Assembly: GCF_002025705.1 (NCBI RefSeq)
Contig: NZ_CP018846.1
Coordinates: forward strand, 310,001 to 374,000
DNA length: 64,000 bases
DNA from: Pseudomonas putida
GTDB taxonomy: Bacteria; Pseudomonadota; Gammaproteobacteria; Pseudomonadales; Pseudomonadaceae
Reading direction: 5' to 3'
Position numbers and translations under genes: made by a program. This document shows positions 17,855-28,980 of the stretch, one piece after another. Under the pieces are notes generated by a model. That model was not told the origin of the DNA. It ran no database searches and saw nothing but the letters and a program-made list of their open reading frames with translations. How positions within the stretch are numbered: the first letter of the stretch is position 1; each line of letters begins with the position of its first letter.

Positions 17855-18892
17855 CTATTCTGCAGGCAGCACCAGCCTTTGCCCTGCCATCAATAGCGAC
17901 AAGCGCGACAACCCGGTCCAGGGCGAACCCTCGGCCTGCCCCTTGATCTGCGCATCGATACGCTGGGCATCTCGCAGCAACTGTGCCCAGCGCTGTGCCG
18001 AGAGGCGCTGCAGAGCCTTGCTGACGAGTGGTCGGCGCTTGTCCCAAACCGGTGGCCGGGCCTGGCTGAAGGCCTTGTCCAGCGGCACACCCTGGGAAAA
18101 TTGCTGGGCCAGGCCGGCCAGCAGGCGCAACTCGCGGGCCAGAGCCCAGAGAATCACCGGCGGTTCCACACCCTCGCCGCGCAAGCCTTCGAGCATGCGC
18201 AGGGCGTGTGCTGCCTCACCATTGAGGATGGCGTCAACCAGCCCGAAGACATCGAAACGCGCGCTGTCGGCAACCGCAGCCTGCACTGTCTCGACGGTGA
18301 TCTGGTTACCGTCAGCCAGCAGCTTGAGCTTTTCGATCTCCTGGGCTGCGGCCAGCAAATTGCCTTCGACCCGCGCGGCGATCAGGTCGACGGCATCGCG
18401 TTGGGCCGACAGCCCGGCCTGGGACAGGCGCTGGTTGATCCACTGCGGCAATTGCTGGGTATCCACCGGCCAGATCTGGATGAACTGGCAATGCGTGCCT
18501 TCGATCAGTGCCTTGCCCCACTTGGTCTTCTGTGCACTGCCATCGAGCTTGGGCAGGCTGATCAGCAGCAGGGTGTCTTCGGCGGGTCTGGCGCAATACT
18601 CCATGAGCGCGGCAGCCCCTTTGTCACCGGGCTTGCCCGACGGCAGGCGCAGCTCCAGCAGGCGCCGCTGGGCGAACAGCGACAGGCTGGCACCCGCTTG
18701 CAGCAGGGTACCCCAGTCGAAGTTGGCGTCGGCACTGAACACCTGGCGCTCGTCGAAGCCTTGCTGGCGGGCCGCATTGCGGATGGCGTCGGCGGCTTCC
18801 TGGCACAGCAACGGGTCATCGCCACTGACCACGTAGACCGGGGCCAGGCTGCCTTGCAGGTGCTTGTTGAGTTGGGCGGGGGCGAGCTTCAT
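17855..18892 (-). CDS. holA: DNA polymerase III subunit delta
   Basis: HolA (345 residues) is the clamp-opening subunit of the beta-clamp loader. The family is recognised from the N-terminal MKLAPAQLNKHLQGSLAPVYVVSGDDPLL, the LLISLPKLDGSAQKTKWGKAL region and the three-domain length. Delta lacks a functional P-loop, consistent with what is seen. It lies after lptE on the same strand, separated by 36 bases, in the conserved leuS-lptE-holA order. Confidence 0.95.
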   Translation of the reverse strand: MKLAPAQLNKHLQGSLAPVYVVSGDDPLLCQEAADAIRNAARQQGFDERQVFSADANFDWGTLLQAGASLSLFAQRRLLELRLPSGKPGDKGAAALMEYCARPAEDTLLLISLPKLDGSAQKTKWGKALIEGTHCQFIQIWPVDTQQLPQWINQRLSQAGLSAQRDAVDLIAARVEGNLLAAAQEIEKLKLLADGNQITVETVQAAVADSARFDVFGLVDAILNGEAAHALRMLEGLRGEGVEPPVILWALARELRLLAGLAQQFSQGVPLDKAFSQARPPVWDKRRPLVSKALQRLSAQRWAQLLRDAQRIDAQIKGQAEGSPWTGLSRLSLLMAGQRLVLPAE

Positions 18893-18928
18893 GGGAGCAG
18901 GCGGGGCGCCGGAGCGCCCCGCTCGGGC

Positions 18929-19534
18929 TTAGTTGCCCGGGATTTCCAGAGGTGACTGCTGCGGCGTTTCCGCCTGCTGGCGGCGCGCGGCCTCAAGCGC
19001 GTCGGCTTCAGCCTTGGCACGTGCGTCGGCCTTGCGTTGCAGCTCGTCGAGTTGGGATGGGGTCAGCATCTGCAGGCGAGTGACCATCGACTGCACCAGG
19101 TCGCGGCGCATTTCTTCGCGCGAGCGCTGGGCCTCCTGATCGGAGCCGGTGATATTACTGCCGTCACGCACATAGATCTTGCGTACTTCTACCTTGTCGC
19201 TCAGCAGCTCGAGGTTGTTAAGGCCCAGGATGCTGTAATTGAGCGTGGTGGTGAGCTCGTATTCGGCAGTGGCGTTGCCAGCCGCGTAGCTCGCCGAACG
19301 CGAGTTTTCCTGCTCGTTGGTCAGCACCAGGCGATAAGGTGCGCCGGCGTGCACATTGACGCCACTGTTCTCAAGTACCTGGCGCAGTTGAACCAGGGTC
19401 GGGCCATAGGCGTTGCGTGCGCTGACGTCCATTTCCTTGACGCTCAGTTCGTTGGTGCCGGTGCCGCGCAGCTGGAAACCGCAGGCGCTGAGCAGGACAG
19501 CCAGGCCCATTACCAGCAGATTGCGTTTGATCAT
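18929..19534 (-). CDS. lptE: LPS-assembly lipoprotein LptE
   Basis: The 201-residue outer-membrane lipoprotein forms a plug complex with LptD that inserts LPS into the outer leaflet. The signal sequence MIKRNLLVMGLAVLLSAC has a clear lipobox ending at Cys18, followed by GFQLRGTG, a standard LptE N-terminus. I chose ATG at 19534 for its GGGAG ribosome site; the longer frame to 19573 would bury the signal peptide. The C-terminus is rich in Arg/Ala/Gln and likely helical. It sits between leuS and holA in one operon. Confidence 0.94.
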   Translation of the reverse strand: MIKRNLLVMGLAVLLSACGFQLRGTGTNELSVKEMDVSARNAYGPTLVQLRQVLENSGVNVHAGAPYRLVLTNEQENSRSASYAAGNATAEYELTTTLNYSILGLNNLELLSDKVEVRKIYVRDGSNITGSDQEAQRSREEMRRDLVQSMVTRLQMLTPSQLDELQRKADARAKAEADALEAARRQQAETPQQSPLEIPGN

Positions 19535-19595
19535 GTTGTTGCTCCCTTGTGGGCCGATACCGCCCACCCGCATAGGCTGCGGGTGGGCGTTGCCA

Positions 19596-22274
<2,679 letters not shown>

Positions 22275-22430
22275 TCATTTAGAGTGAACGCCGTAGCATA
22301 CAGCAGCGCTGCGTATCGTGGGAAACCTTGATTGCGAATGCCCGCTGGTCGCGGCATCCGGCTGCTTTTTGCAGCGACGCTAAGCTCAGGTGTGGGGGGA
22401 GATATTCTTTATCTTCAATGAGGTGAACGG

Positions 22431-22745
22431 ATGGGAGAGACGCAGCTACCCGCAAGCAAACCGGAGCTTTACGAACGCCTGATCGACCGTCTTGGCCTGG
22501 CACTGGAAGTCGCCAGAACCTCGGTGAGATTACGCGACGAGATGCCAGCCGAGCTGGAGTTGCGTGGCTTGAGCCATGCAGAGTTCGAAGTGATCAAGGC
22601 TTACCTGGATTCCCTCCCGGAACGCCGCAATGCCTGCGCCGGTACTTTCCCACAAGCGGAACCGGCAACGGCCAAGATTATCTGGCTCAAGGACAAGAAA
22701 CGCCCCGCCAACTCGGCGAGATCCAGGACGCTGCCGCATCGCTAG
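22431..22745 (+). CDS. Small hypothetical protein
   Basis: I do not recognise this 104-residue protein. A good ribosome site (GAGGTGA) precedes the ATG. The first 60 residues are predicted helical and acidic (ELYERLIDRLGLALEVARTS, HAEFEVIKAYLDSLPERR); the last 25 are basic and probably disordered. It has no signal peptide, membrane segment or cysteine motif beyond one Cys. It is divergent from leuS. Codon use agrees with a real gene, and it is probably a conserved Pseudomonas hypothetical. Confidence 0.6.
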   Translation: MGETQLPASKPELYERLIDRLGLALEVARTSVRLRDEMPAELELRGLSHAEFEVIKAYLDSLPERRNACAGTFPQAEPATAKIIWLKDKKRPANSARSRTLPHR

Positions 22746-22803
22746 CCGTTCAGGACGCCAGGCGCAGGCTATCGCGCGCCGGTTCTACAACATACATCCC
22801 ATG

Positions 22804-22839
22804 ATTGGCGCCGGTTCACACTTGTTGACCGGCGCCGAT
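22804..22839. repeat. 12-base inverted repeat
   Basis: ATTGGCGCCGGT at 22804-22815 is followed after 12 bases by ACCGGCGCCGAT, complementary at 11 of 12 positions. It lies between the hypothetical gene and the YdcF-like gene. No T tract follows, so it is either a weak terminator or a protein-binding site for the next gene. Confidence 0.45.
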
Positions 22840-22876
22840 CCTCTATAGGCTGCACGCCTTCCATGGAGGTGTGTCG

Positions 22877-23638
22877 ATGCCGATCCGGTTTTTCATCAAA
22901 CAATGGCTGATGCCGCCTGGCATCCTGTTTCTGCTGCTGCTTGCGGCGTGGTGGTTGCGCAACCGACGGCCGCAGCTGGCCATGGTCTGTTTTGTCGCGG
23001 GGCTGGGAGGCCTGTGGTTGATGAGCTTGCCGCTGGTGGTGCAGCAGTCTGCACGCCTGCTGGAGACCGAACCGCCTTTGCCGACAAGCGACTGGGCTGG
23101 CCTTGCAGGCAGGGCGGATGCCATCGTCGTGCTCGGTGCAGGGCGTGAGCGCGGTGACCCAGCCTGGGGTGGTGATGATCAGCCCACGGCAACTGCACTC
23201 GAGCGCATGCGCTTTGCCGCGCGGCTGGCGAAAGCCTCGGGGTTGCCAGTGCTGACCAGTGGCGGCTTGCATTACGGTACGCCGCCAAGCGAGGCGCAGT
23301 TGATGGCAGACCGCCTGCGCGAGGATTTCGCGGTGCAGGTGAAGTGGAAGGAAGAGGCCAGCCGCACGACTTGGGAAAATGCCCAGTTGAGCGCCAAGGT
23401 GTTGCAGCCGTTGGGCATACGCCGAGTGGTGGTGGTGACCCAGGCGTGGCACATGCAGCGCTCGCGCTGGAGCTTCGAGCGGGCCGGGTTTGAGGTGGTG
23501 CCGGCGCCGGTCGGGTTCCTGGGGCGCGATCATGCACGGCCGTTCGGCGGGTTGCTGCCGGAGAGCCGGGCCATGTGGCAGAGCGGCCAGTTGTTCAATG
23601 AAGCGGCTGGGTTGGTGGGGTACCGGTTGCTTTACTGA
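22877..23638 (+). CDS. YdcF/ElyC-family protein (DUF218)
   Basis: The 253-residue protein has two N-terminal membrane segments (about residues 10-26 and 34-52) and a DUF218 domain beginning ADAIVVLGAGRER, with the later RTTWENAQLSAKVL and VVVTQAWHMQRSRWSFE motifs. ElyC, its E. coli relative, affects envelope integrity and lipid carrier use at low temperature; YdcF binds nucleotide cofactors. The closest function is uncertain. I chose ATG at 22877 because GGAGGT at 22865 fits it better than the GTG at 22871. Confidence 0.85.
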   Translation: MPIRFFIKQWLMPPGILFLLLLAAWWLRNRRPQLAMVCFVAGLGGLWLMSLPLVVQQSARLLETEPPLPTSDWAGLAGRADAIVVLGAGRERGDPAWGGDDQPTATALERMRFAARLAKASGLPVLTSGGLHYGTPPSEAQLMADRLREDFAVQVKWKEEASRTTWENAQLSAKVLQPLGIRRVVVVTQAWHMQRSRWSFERAGFEVVPAPVGFLGRDHARPFGGLLPESRAMWQSGQLFNEAAGLVGYRLLY

Positions 23639-23660
23639 ATGGCGACCTGCACAAAACTCT

Positions 23661-23757
23661 TGTGGGAGCGGCCTTGCGTCGCGAAAGGGCTGCGCGTTGG
23701 TGCACAGATTTTTGGGGCCGCTTTGCGGCCCTTTCGCGACGCAAGGCCGCTCCCACA
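23661..23757. repeat. Inverted REP pair between convergent genes
   Basis: TGTGGGAGCGGCCTTGCGTCGCGAAAGGG-type sequence is repeated in inverse orientation at the other end, with an internal GGGGCCGC-GCGGCCC palindrome. It lies between the YdcF-like gene and lnt, which converge, and belongs to the same family as the repeats near 46.3, 50.7 and 57.4 kb. Confidence 0.85.
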
Positions 23758-23764
23758 GGGCCTG

Positions 23765-25282
23765 TCAGACGGTCTTGGCAATACGGCCGGCCAGCAACGC
23801 CCAGCCCAGCAACAGCACACAGAGGATCGCCAGCGGCCACGACCGCCACTGCAGGTAAGGCGTCAGTTGCTGCATCGGCACCACTTCGCCATACAGCACC
23901 GCGCGCTGGAACTGCGGCACCTCTGCGGTGATCCGGCCAAACGGGTCGATCAGTGCCGTCACGCCGTTGTTGGTGGCGCGGATCATCCAGCGGCCGGCCT
24001 CCAATGCACGCATCTGCGCCATCTGCAGGTGTTGCAGCGGGCCGATCGAGGTGCCGAACCAGGTGTCGTTGCTGATGGTCAGCAGCAGGTCACTGCGTGC
24101 TGCCAGGCCTGCAGCGAACTCGGGGTAGACCACTTCGTAGCAGATGAACGGCGCAATCTGGTAACCCTTGGCCTGCAGCAGTGGCTGGTCCGCGGGGCCG
24201 CGGGCAAAGTCCGACATCGGCAGGTTGAAGAACTCGATCGCGCCGCGAAGCATGTCCTGCAGGGGCACATACTCGCCGAACGGCACCAGTTTCTGCTTGA
24301 GGTAGGTACCGTCGCCTTCGCCGGTCACGGTGACGCCGTTGTAGTAGCGGCGCTGATGGTGCACCACTTCACGCACCGGCACGCCGGTGATCAGCGCCGA
24401 ATGCCGGTCGGCGGCAAAGCGCCCCATTACATCGATATACCCCTGGGCCTGGTCCTTGAGCACCGGTACGGCAGTTTCCGGCCACACCAGCAGGTCGACC
24501 GGCCTGGAGCTGAAACTCATGTCGCGGTACAGCGCCAGTTGCGCATCGATGTGCGCCGGGTCCCATTTCAGGTCTTGTTCGACATTACCCTGCAGGGCCG
24601 CGACCTTGAGTGGGTCGCCGGCAGGCTTTGTCCAGGCGTGGCCTTTGAGGGCCATGCCGATCACCCAGGGCGCCAGCAGCAATACCGCAGCTACCGCGAG
24701 GAATGATGGGCGTTCGCGCAGGCGGTGCAGGTTGCACAGCAGCGCGGCACTCAGTGCCAGGGTGAAGGATATCAGCCACACCCCGCCCAGCGGCGCCAGG
24801 CCTGCGAGCGGGCCATCCAGCTGGCTGTAACCGGCATACAGCCAAGGGAAACCGGTGAGGAACCAGCCACGGAAGGCCTCTTGCAATAGCCATAGTGCGG
24901 CGAAGCAAAGGGCGTCGGCCAGGGGCGCCTCATTACGCCTGAACCAGCGCGCCCACAACCAGGTGGGCAAGGCGAAGAACCAGGCGAGGGCGGCGAAGAA
25001 CGCCAGCAGCAAGACGATCGCCAACAGCGGCGAGGCGCCGCCGTAGGTGTTCATGCTGACGTAGATCCACCAGGTGCCAGCGCCGTAGAGGCCGAAGCCG
25101 AACCACCAGCCACGCCACATGGCCTGGCGCGGGCTGAGCTCGCGCAGGCCGAGGTAGAGCAGGGCGATGGACAGCAGGGCCAGTGGCCAGATGTCGAACG
25201 GCGCCAGGGCCAGGAGGGTCGATGCGCCGGCCGCCAGGGCCAGCAGGTTACCGGGCCAGCCGGGGCGGGTGATCCAACGCAT
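23765..25282 (-). CDS. lnt: Apolipoprotein N-acyltransferase
   Basis: Lnt (505 residues) adds the third acyl chain to outer-membrane lipoproteins. About six N-terminal membrane segments precede a nitrilase-like periplasmic domain with the triad Glu in WPETAVPV, Lys in KQKLVPFGEYVPL and Cys in ICYEVVYPE (about residue 381), and there is a final C-terminal membrane segment. It lies eight bases after ybeX on the same strand, forming the ybeZ-ybeY-ybeX-lnt operon. Confidence 0.97.
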   Translation of the reverse strand: MRWITRPGWPGNLLALAAGASTLLALAPFDIWPLALLSIALLYLGLRELSPRQAMWRGWWFGFGLYGAGTWWIYVSMNTYGGASPLLAIVLLLAFFAALAWFFALPTWLWARWFRRNEAPLADALCFAALWLLQEAFRGWFLTGFPWLYAGYSQLDGPLAGLAPLGGVWLISFTLALSAALLCNLHRLRERPSFLAVAAVLLLAPWVIGMALKGHAWTKPAGDPLKVAALQGNVEQDLKWDPAHIDAQLALYRDMSFSSRPVDLLVWPETAVPVLKDQAQGYIDVMGRFAADRHSALITGVPVREVVHHQRRYYNGVTVTGEGDGTYLKQKLVPFGEYVPLQDMLRGAIEFFNLPMSDFARGPADQPLLQAKGYQIAPFICYEVVYPEFAAGLAARSDLLLTISNDTWFGTSIGPLQHLQMAQMRALEAGRWMIRATNNGVTALIDPFGRITAEVPQFQRAVLYGEVVPMQQLTPYLQWRSWPLAILCVLLLGWALLAGRIAKTV

Positions 25283-25290
25283 GTTTGTCC

Positions 25291-26130
25291 TTAGCGGGTG
25301 ATCGGAGTCAGGCGCAGCAGGTGTATCCGCCGGCTGTCGGCATTGAGAATACGGAACTTGTAGGCGCCGATCTCGGTGGTCTCGTTGCGCTTGGGCAGGT
25401 GGCCGAAGGCACTCATCACCAGGCCGCCAACGGTGTCGAACTCGTCATCCGAGAACTCGCTGTCGAAGAACTCGTTGAAGTTGTCGATCGGGGTCAGCGC
25501 CTTGACCAGGAAGTCGCCACTTGGCAGCGGCTTGATGTAGCTGTCTTCTTCGACGTCATGCTCGTCCTCGATGTCACCGACGATCTGTTCCAGCACGTCC
25601 TCGATGGTCACCAGGCCTGCCACACCGCCGTATTCGTCGATGACGATGGCCATGTGGTTGTGGTTGGCGCGGAACTCGCGCAGCAGCACATTCAGGCGCT
25701 TGGACTCCGGCACGAAAGTGGCCGGGCGCAGCAGGTCCTTGATGTTGAAGCTATCGCCGTTCTCCTTGAGGATCAGCGGCAGCAGGTCCTTGGCCAGCAG
25801 GATCCCGAGCACATCGTCATGGCTTTCACCGATCACCGGGTAGCGCGAGTGGGCGGCGTCGATGACGGCCGGAAGGAACTCGCGCGGCGATTGGGTCGCC
25901 TTGATGCTGATCATCTGCGAACGCGGGACCATGATGTCGCGTACCTGCAGGTCGGCGACCTGGATGGCACCTTCGACGATGGTCAGTGCTTCGCTGTCGA
26001 GCAGCTTGTTCTGATGGGCTTCGCGCAGCAGCTCAAGGAGCTCCTGGCGGTTTTTCGGCTCATGGGCAAAAGCCTGGGTCAGTTTACCCAGCCAGGACTT
26101 TTGCCCGTTGCTCGATCGATCTTCGCTCAT
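25291..26130 (-). CDS. ybeX: CorC/YbeX transporter-associated CBS-domain protein
   Basis: The 279-residue cytoplasmic protein has two CBS domains (about residues 65-190; RDIMVPRSQMISI and HNHMAIVIDEYGGVAGLVTIEDVLEQIVG-type motifs) and a C-terminal CorC_HlyC domain (about 205-278). It has been linked to cobalt/magnesium efflux and, in E. coli, to ribosome metabolism with YbeY. The start ATG at 26130 begins MSEDRSSNG; an upstream extension to 26262 overlaps ybeY and is rejected. Confidence 0.93.
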   Translation of the reverse strand: MSEDRSSNGQKSWLGKLTQAFAHEPKNRQELLELLREAHQNKLLDSEALTIVEGAIQVADLQVRDIMVPRSQMISIKATQSPREFLPAVIDAAHSRYPVIGESHDDVLGILLAKDLLPLILKENGDSFNIKDLLRPATFVPESKRLNVLLREFRANHNHMAIVIDEYGGVAGLVTIEDVLEQIVGDIEDEHDVEEDSYIKPLPSGDFLVKALTPIDNFNEFFDSEFSDDEFDTVGGLVMSAFGHLPKRNETTEIGAYKFRILNADSRRIHLLRLTPITR

Positions 26131-26155
26131 GGCGGTTCTCGTGATCCTTGGTGTA

Positions 26156-26629
26156 TCAGTGTGGGAGAAGTTCGTTTTCATCGTCGGCGTACGGGTCGGG
26201 GTGACCCAGTTCTGCCAGCAATTCCCGTTCCAGCGCTTCCATCTCCTCGGCCTCATCGTCATCGATGTGGTCGTAGCCGAGCAGGTGCAGGCAGCCGTGG
26301 ATGACCAGGTGCGCCCAGTGCGCTTCCAGCGACTTGCCCTGTTCGGCGGCCTCGCGTTCGACCACCGGCACGCAGATCACCAGGTCGCCCAGCAGCGGAA
26401 TGTCGAGCAGGTCATCGGGTACATCGGCCGGGAACGACAGCACATTGGTCGCGTAGTCCTTGTGCCGGTAGGTGTGGTTGAGCTCGCGGCCTTCGGCCTC
26501 GTCGACCAGACGGATGGTCATTTCCGAGTCGGCCGTGCGCTGGCGCAAGGCCAGTTCGCACCAGCGGCGGAAAGCAGCATCGTCAGGGGCGGCGGCATCC
26601 GTGGCCCTTTGCAGGTCAAGTTCAAGCAT
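26156..26629 (-). CDS. ybeY: Endoribonuclease YbeY
   Basis: The 157-residue metalloprotein takes part in 16S rRNA 3'-end maturation and 70S quality control. The zinc site [11 protein letters not shown] (H-x3-H-x5-H) is intact, followed by the acidic helix [12 protein letters not shown]. The start at 26629 overlaps the end of ybeZ by eight bases, implying translational coupling. Confidence 0.96.
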   Translation of the reverse strand: MLELDLQRATDAAAPDDAAFRRWCELALRQRTADSEMTIRLVDEAEGRELNHTYRHKDYATNVLSFPADVPDDLLDIPLLGDLVICVPVVEREAAEQGKSLEAHWAHLVIHGCLHLLGYDHIDDDEAEEMEALERELLAELGHPDPYADDENELLPH

Positions 26630-27620
26630 CTTTGTTGCTGGCCTCGGGCTTGGCTTGACGGGCTTCGAAGCGGTCGTAGGCTTCGACGATACGCTGCACC
26701 AGTGGGTGACGAACCACATCTTTGGGTTGGAAATGGGTGAAACTGATCCCCGGTACGTCCTTGAGCACCTCGATCACATGGGCCAGGCCCGACTTGGTGC
26801 CACGTGGCAGGTCGACCTGGGTGATGTCGCCGGTAATCACCGCGGTCGAGCCGAAGCCGATGCGGGTAAGGAACATCTTCATCTGCTCGAGCGTGGTGTT
26901 CTGGCTCTCGTCCAGGATGATGAAGCTGTTGTTCAGGGTGCGGCCACGCATGTAGGCCAGCGGGGCGATCTCGATCACCTGGCGCTCGATCAGCTTGGCC
27001 ACGTGTTCAAAGCCGAGCATTTCGTATAGCGCGTCGTACAGTGGGCGCAGGTACGGGTCGATCTTCTGGGCCAGGTCACCCGGCAGGAAGCCGAGCTTTT
27101 CGCCCGCCTCGACTGCCGGGCGTACCAGCAGGATGCGGCGTACCTGCTCGCGCTCCAGGGCATCGACGGCGCAGGCCACGGCAAGGTAGGTCTTGCCGGT
27201 ACCGGCCGGGCCGATGCCGAAGTTGATGTCGTTGGCCAGGATTTCCTTGACGTAGCGCTGCTGGTTGACGCCGCGCGGGCGAATATTGCCCTTGCGTGTG
27301 CGCAGCGAGACGCTGACCTCATTGACCGCCGGGTTGTCGATGTTTTCGACCGTCGACTCCTGCAGATACAGGTGCACGGTTTCCGGCGACAGGTCGTTGG
27401 CCTTGGTCTCGCGATAGAGGCGGCGCAACAGTTGTTCGGCAGCGGAAGTGGTCTTGGGTTCGCCGATCAGCTCGAATTGGTTGCCGCGGTTGCGGATTTC
27501 GATGGCCAGGCGTTGTTCGATCAGGCGCAGGTGCTCGTCGAACTGGCCGCACAAGTTGGCGAAACGGTGGGCCTCGAAGGGTTCGAGGATGAAACGATGG
27601 GGTTGTATGGGTGCGTTCAA
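26622..27620 (-). CDS. ybeZ: PhoH-like ATPase YbeZ
   Basis: The 332-residue protein has an N-terminal KH-like region and a PhoH ATPase domain with Walker [12 protein letters not shown] near residue 135 and Walker [12 protein letters not shown]. It partners YbeY in rRNA processing. It is the first gene of the lnt operon here. In P. aeruginosa miaB lies just upstream; here a REP pair and then a DUF1820 gene are found instead. Confidence 0.95.
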   Translation of the reverse strand: MNAPIQPHRFILEPFEAHRFANLCGQFDEHLRLIEQRLAIEIRNRGNQFELIGEPKTTSAAEQLLRRLYRETKANDLSPETVHLYLQESTVENIDNPAVNEVSVSLRTRKGNIRPRGVNQQRYVKEILANDINFGIGPAGTGKTYLAVACAVDALEREQVRRILLVRPAVEAGEKLGFLPGDLAQKIDPYLRPLYDALYEMLGFEHVAKLIERQVIEIAPLAYMRGRTLNNSFIILDESQNTTLEQMKMFLTRIGFGSTAVITGDITQVDLPRGTKSGLAHVIEVLKDVPGISFTHFQPKDVVRHPLVQRIVEAYDRFEARQAKPEASNKDA

Positions 27621-27717
27621 GGTCGTTTTTAGCCGCTCGACGGCGATGGATGTGAACTCAAGAATAACCCTTGAAGGGCAGTGGCGAAAGCACTGAAACG
27701 TTCAACGGTCTGTACTG

Positions 27718-27826
27718 CCTGTTCCGGCCTCTTCGCGGGCAAGCCTGCTCGCACAGGTACTGCGCCACCCTGAGGGCTGCGGATAACCTTTGGGAGCGGG
27801 CTTGCCCGCGAAGGGGCCGGTACAGG
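27718..27826. repeat. Inverted REP pair
   Basis: CCTGTTCCGGCCTCTTCGCG at one end mirrors GCGAAGGGGCCGGTACAGG at the other, each followed by a GGGCAAGCC-type core. It fills most of the gap between the divergent ybeZ and DUF1820 genes (27621-27869). I see no other gene in this gap. Confidence 0.85.
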
Positions 27827-27869
27827 TATCATGCGCGCCATTTCTTACGCATGTGTTAACCCGCCGAAC

Positions 27870-28196
27870 ATGAGCAAACGCGAGCCCGCCATTTATAAAG
27901 TGATCTTCCTCAACCAGGGGCAGGTCTTCGAGATGTATGCCAAGCAGATCTACCAGAGCGACCTGTGGGGTTTTCTGGAAATCGAAGAGTTCGTTTTCGG
28001 TGAGCGCACCCAGGTGGTGGTCGACCCGAGCGAAGAGAAACTCAAGAACCAGTTCGAAGGGGTGATCCGCAGTTTCGTGCCGATGCATTCGATCGTGCGC
28101 ATCGATGAGGTGGAGCGCCTGGGTACGGCCAAGATCAGCGAGGCCAGGGCCACTGGCAACGTGATGCCGTTCCCGATGCCGATGCCGGAGAAGTAA
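27870..28196 (+). CDS. DUF1820 family protein
   Basis: The 108-residue cytoplasmic protein starts MSKREPAIYKVIFLNQGQVFEMYAKQ, the typical beginning of DUF1820. The middle region SDLWGFLEIEEFVFGER is aromatic and acidic, and the tail is Pro/Met-rich. Function is unknown. The ATG at 27870 is preferred over an in-frame ATG at 27831 that abuts the REP. It is convergent with the next gene, three bases away. Confidence 0.82.
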   Translation: MSKREPAIYKVIFLNQGQVFEMYAKQIYQSDLWGFLEIEEFVFGERTQVVVDPSEEKLKNQFEGVIRSFVPMHSIVRIDEVERLGTAKISEARATGNVMPFPMPMPEK

Positions 28197-28199
28197 GGA

Positions 28200-28745
28200 T
28201 CAGGGGAGTGGCGAGAACGGCGTGCGCCCTTCGGCGTTCTGCAGTTCGAGCAGGTATTTGCGGAAGATCTGGCCAAGCACCTGAGTAGCGTGCTCCAGCT
28301 CGTCGCGCGGCATCTGCTCGGTCACTTCGTCGGCCATGTCCAGCGCGTCCTCGGCGCCGTTCACCGCGGCCATCTTCAGCAGGATATAGGCCTGCACGTT
28401 GTTGGCCTTGACCCCTTCGCCATGGAAGAACATGGCGCCAAGGCGGTACTGGGCTTCGGCGTGGCCTTGCAGCGAGGCCTTTTCGAACCAGTCCAAGGCC
28501 TTTTTCAGGTCTTTCGGTGTCAGCGTGTAGTAGTACTCGCCCAGCTCGAACTGTGCCTGGGCGTCCCCGGTCGCCGCTGTTTCCTCGCAGGCTTTCAGCG
28601 CGTTCTGCAGGTCTTCTGGCTGAACATTGAGCGTGCAGCGCCCCGTTGCCGGAATCAGCAACGAGTTACCGCCCTCCGCCAGGGCCAGCAGGGGCTGAAG
28701 AAGCAACAGGCAGCCCAAGGTCAGGGCGCGGCCGGTGCGGTTCAT
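28200..28745 (-). CDS. Secreted Sel1-repeat (tetratricopeptide-like) protein
   Basis: The 181-residue protein has a signal peptide ending LALA before EGG, then two to three Sel1/TPR-like helical repeats (GDAQAQFELGEYYYT, GHAEAQYRLGAMFFHGEGV, NNVQAYILLKMAAVNG). Such repeats bind protein partners, and the periplasm is the likely site. The ATG at 28745 gives the signal peptide; longer starts do not. It is convergent with the DUF1820 gene, and the P. aeruginosa hemL neighbourhood also contains small hypotheticals here. Confidence 0.82.
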   Translation of the reverse strand: MNRTGRALTLGCLLLLQPLLALAEGGNSLLIPATGRCTLNVQPEDLQNALKACEETAATGDAQAQFELGEYYYTLTPKDLKKALDWFEKASLQGHAEAQYRLGAMFFHGEGVKANNVQAYILLKMAAVNGAEDALDMADEVTEQMPRDELEHATQVLGQIFRKYLLELQNAEGRTPFSPLP

Positions 28746-28883
28746 GGGGATCGACTTACCTCTGCAAAGCTGCGGCCAATGTCTCTGGTGGCACATTATG
28801 GGATAAGCAGCGCCAACCTTACAAAGTTTTACGCGAAATTCTGTATTGAAGAAGCCTTTGCTGATTGAGCAGCGCATTTATTA

Positions 28884-28973
28884 CCTGCTCTGGCCTCATC
28901 GCGGGTAAACCCGCCCCACAGGTCACGCATGTCCTTGTATGGGCGGGTTTACCCGCGATGAGGCCAGAGCAGG
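28884..28973. repeat. Inverted REP pair
   Basis: CCTGCTCTGGCCTCATCGCGGGTAAACCC-type sequence is mirrored almost perfectly around a 20-base spacer. It lies between the Sel1 gene and hemL, both transcribed on the minus strand, and may act as the hemL terminator. Confidence 0.85.
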
Positions 28974-28980
28974 CTGGCAT

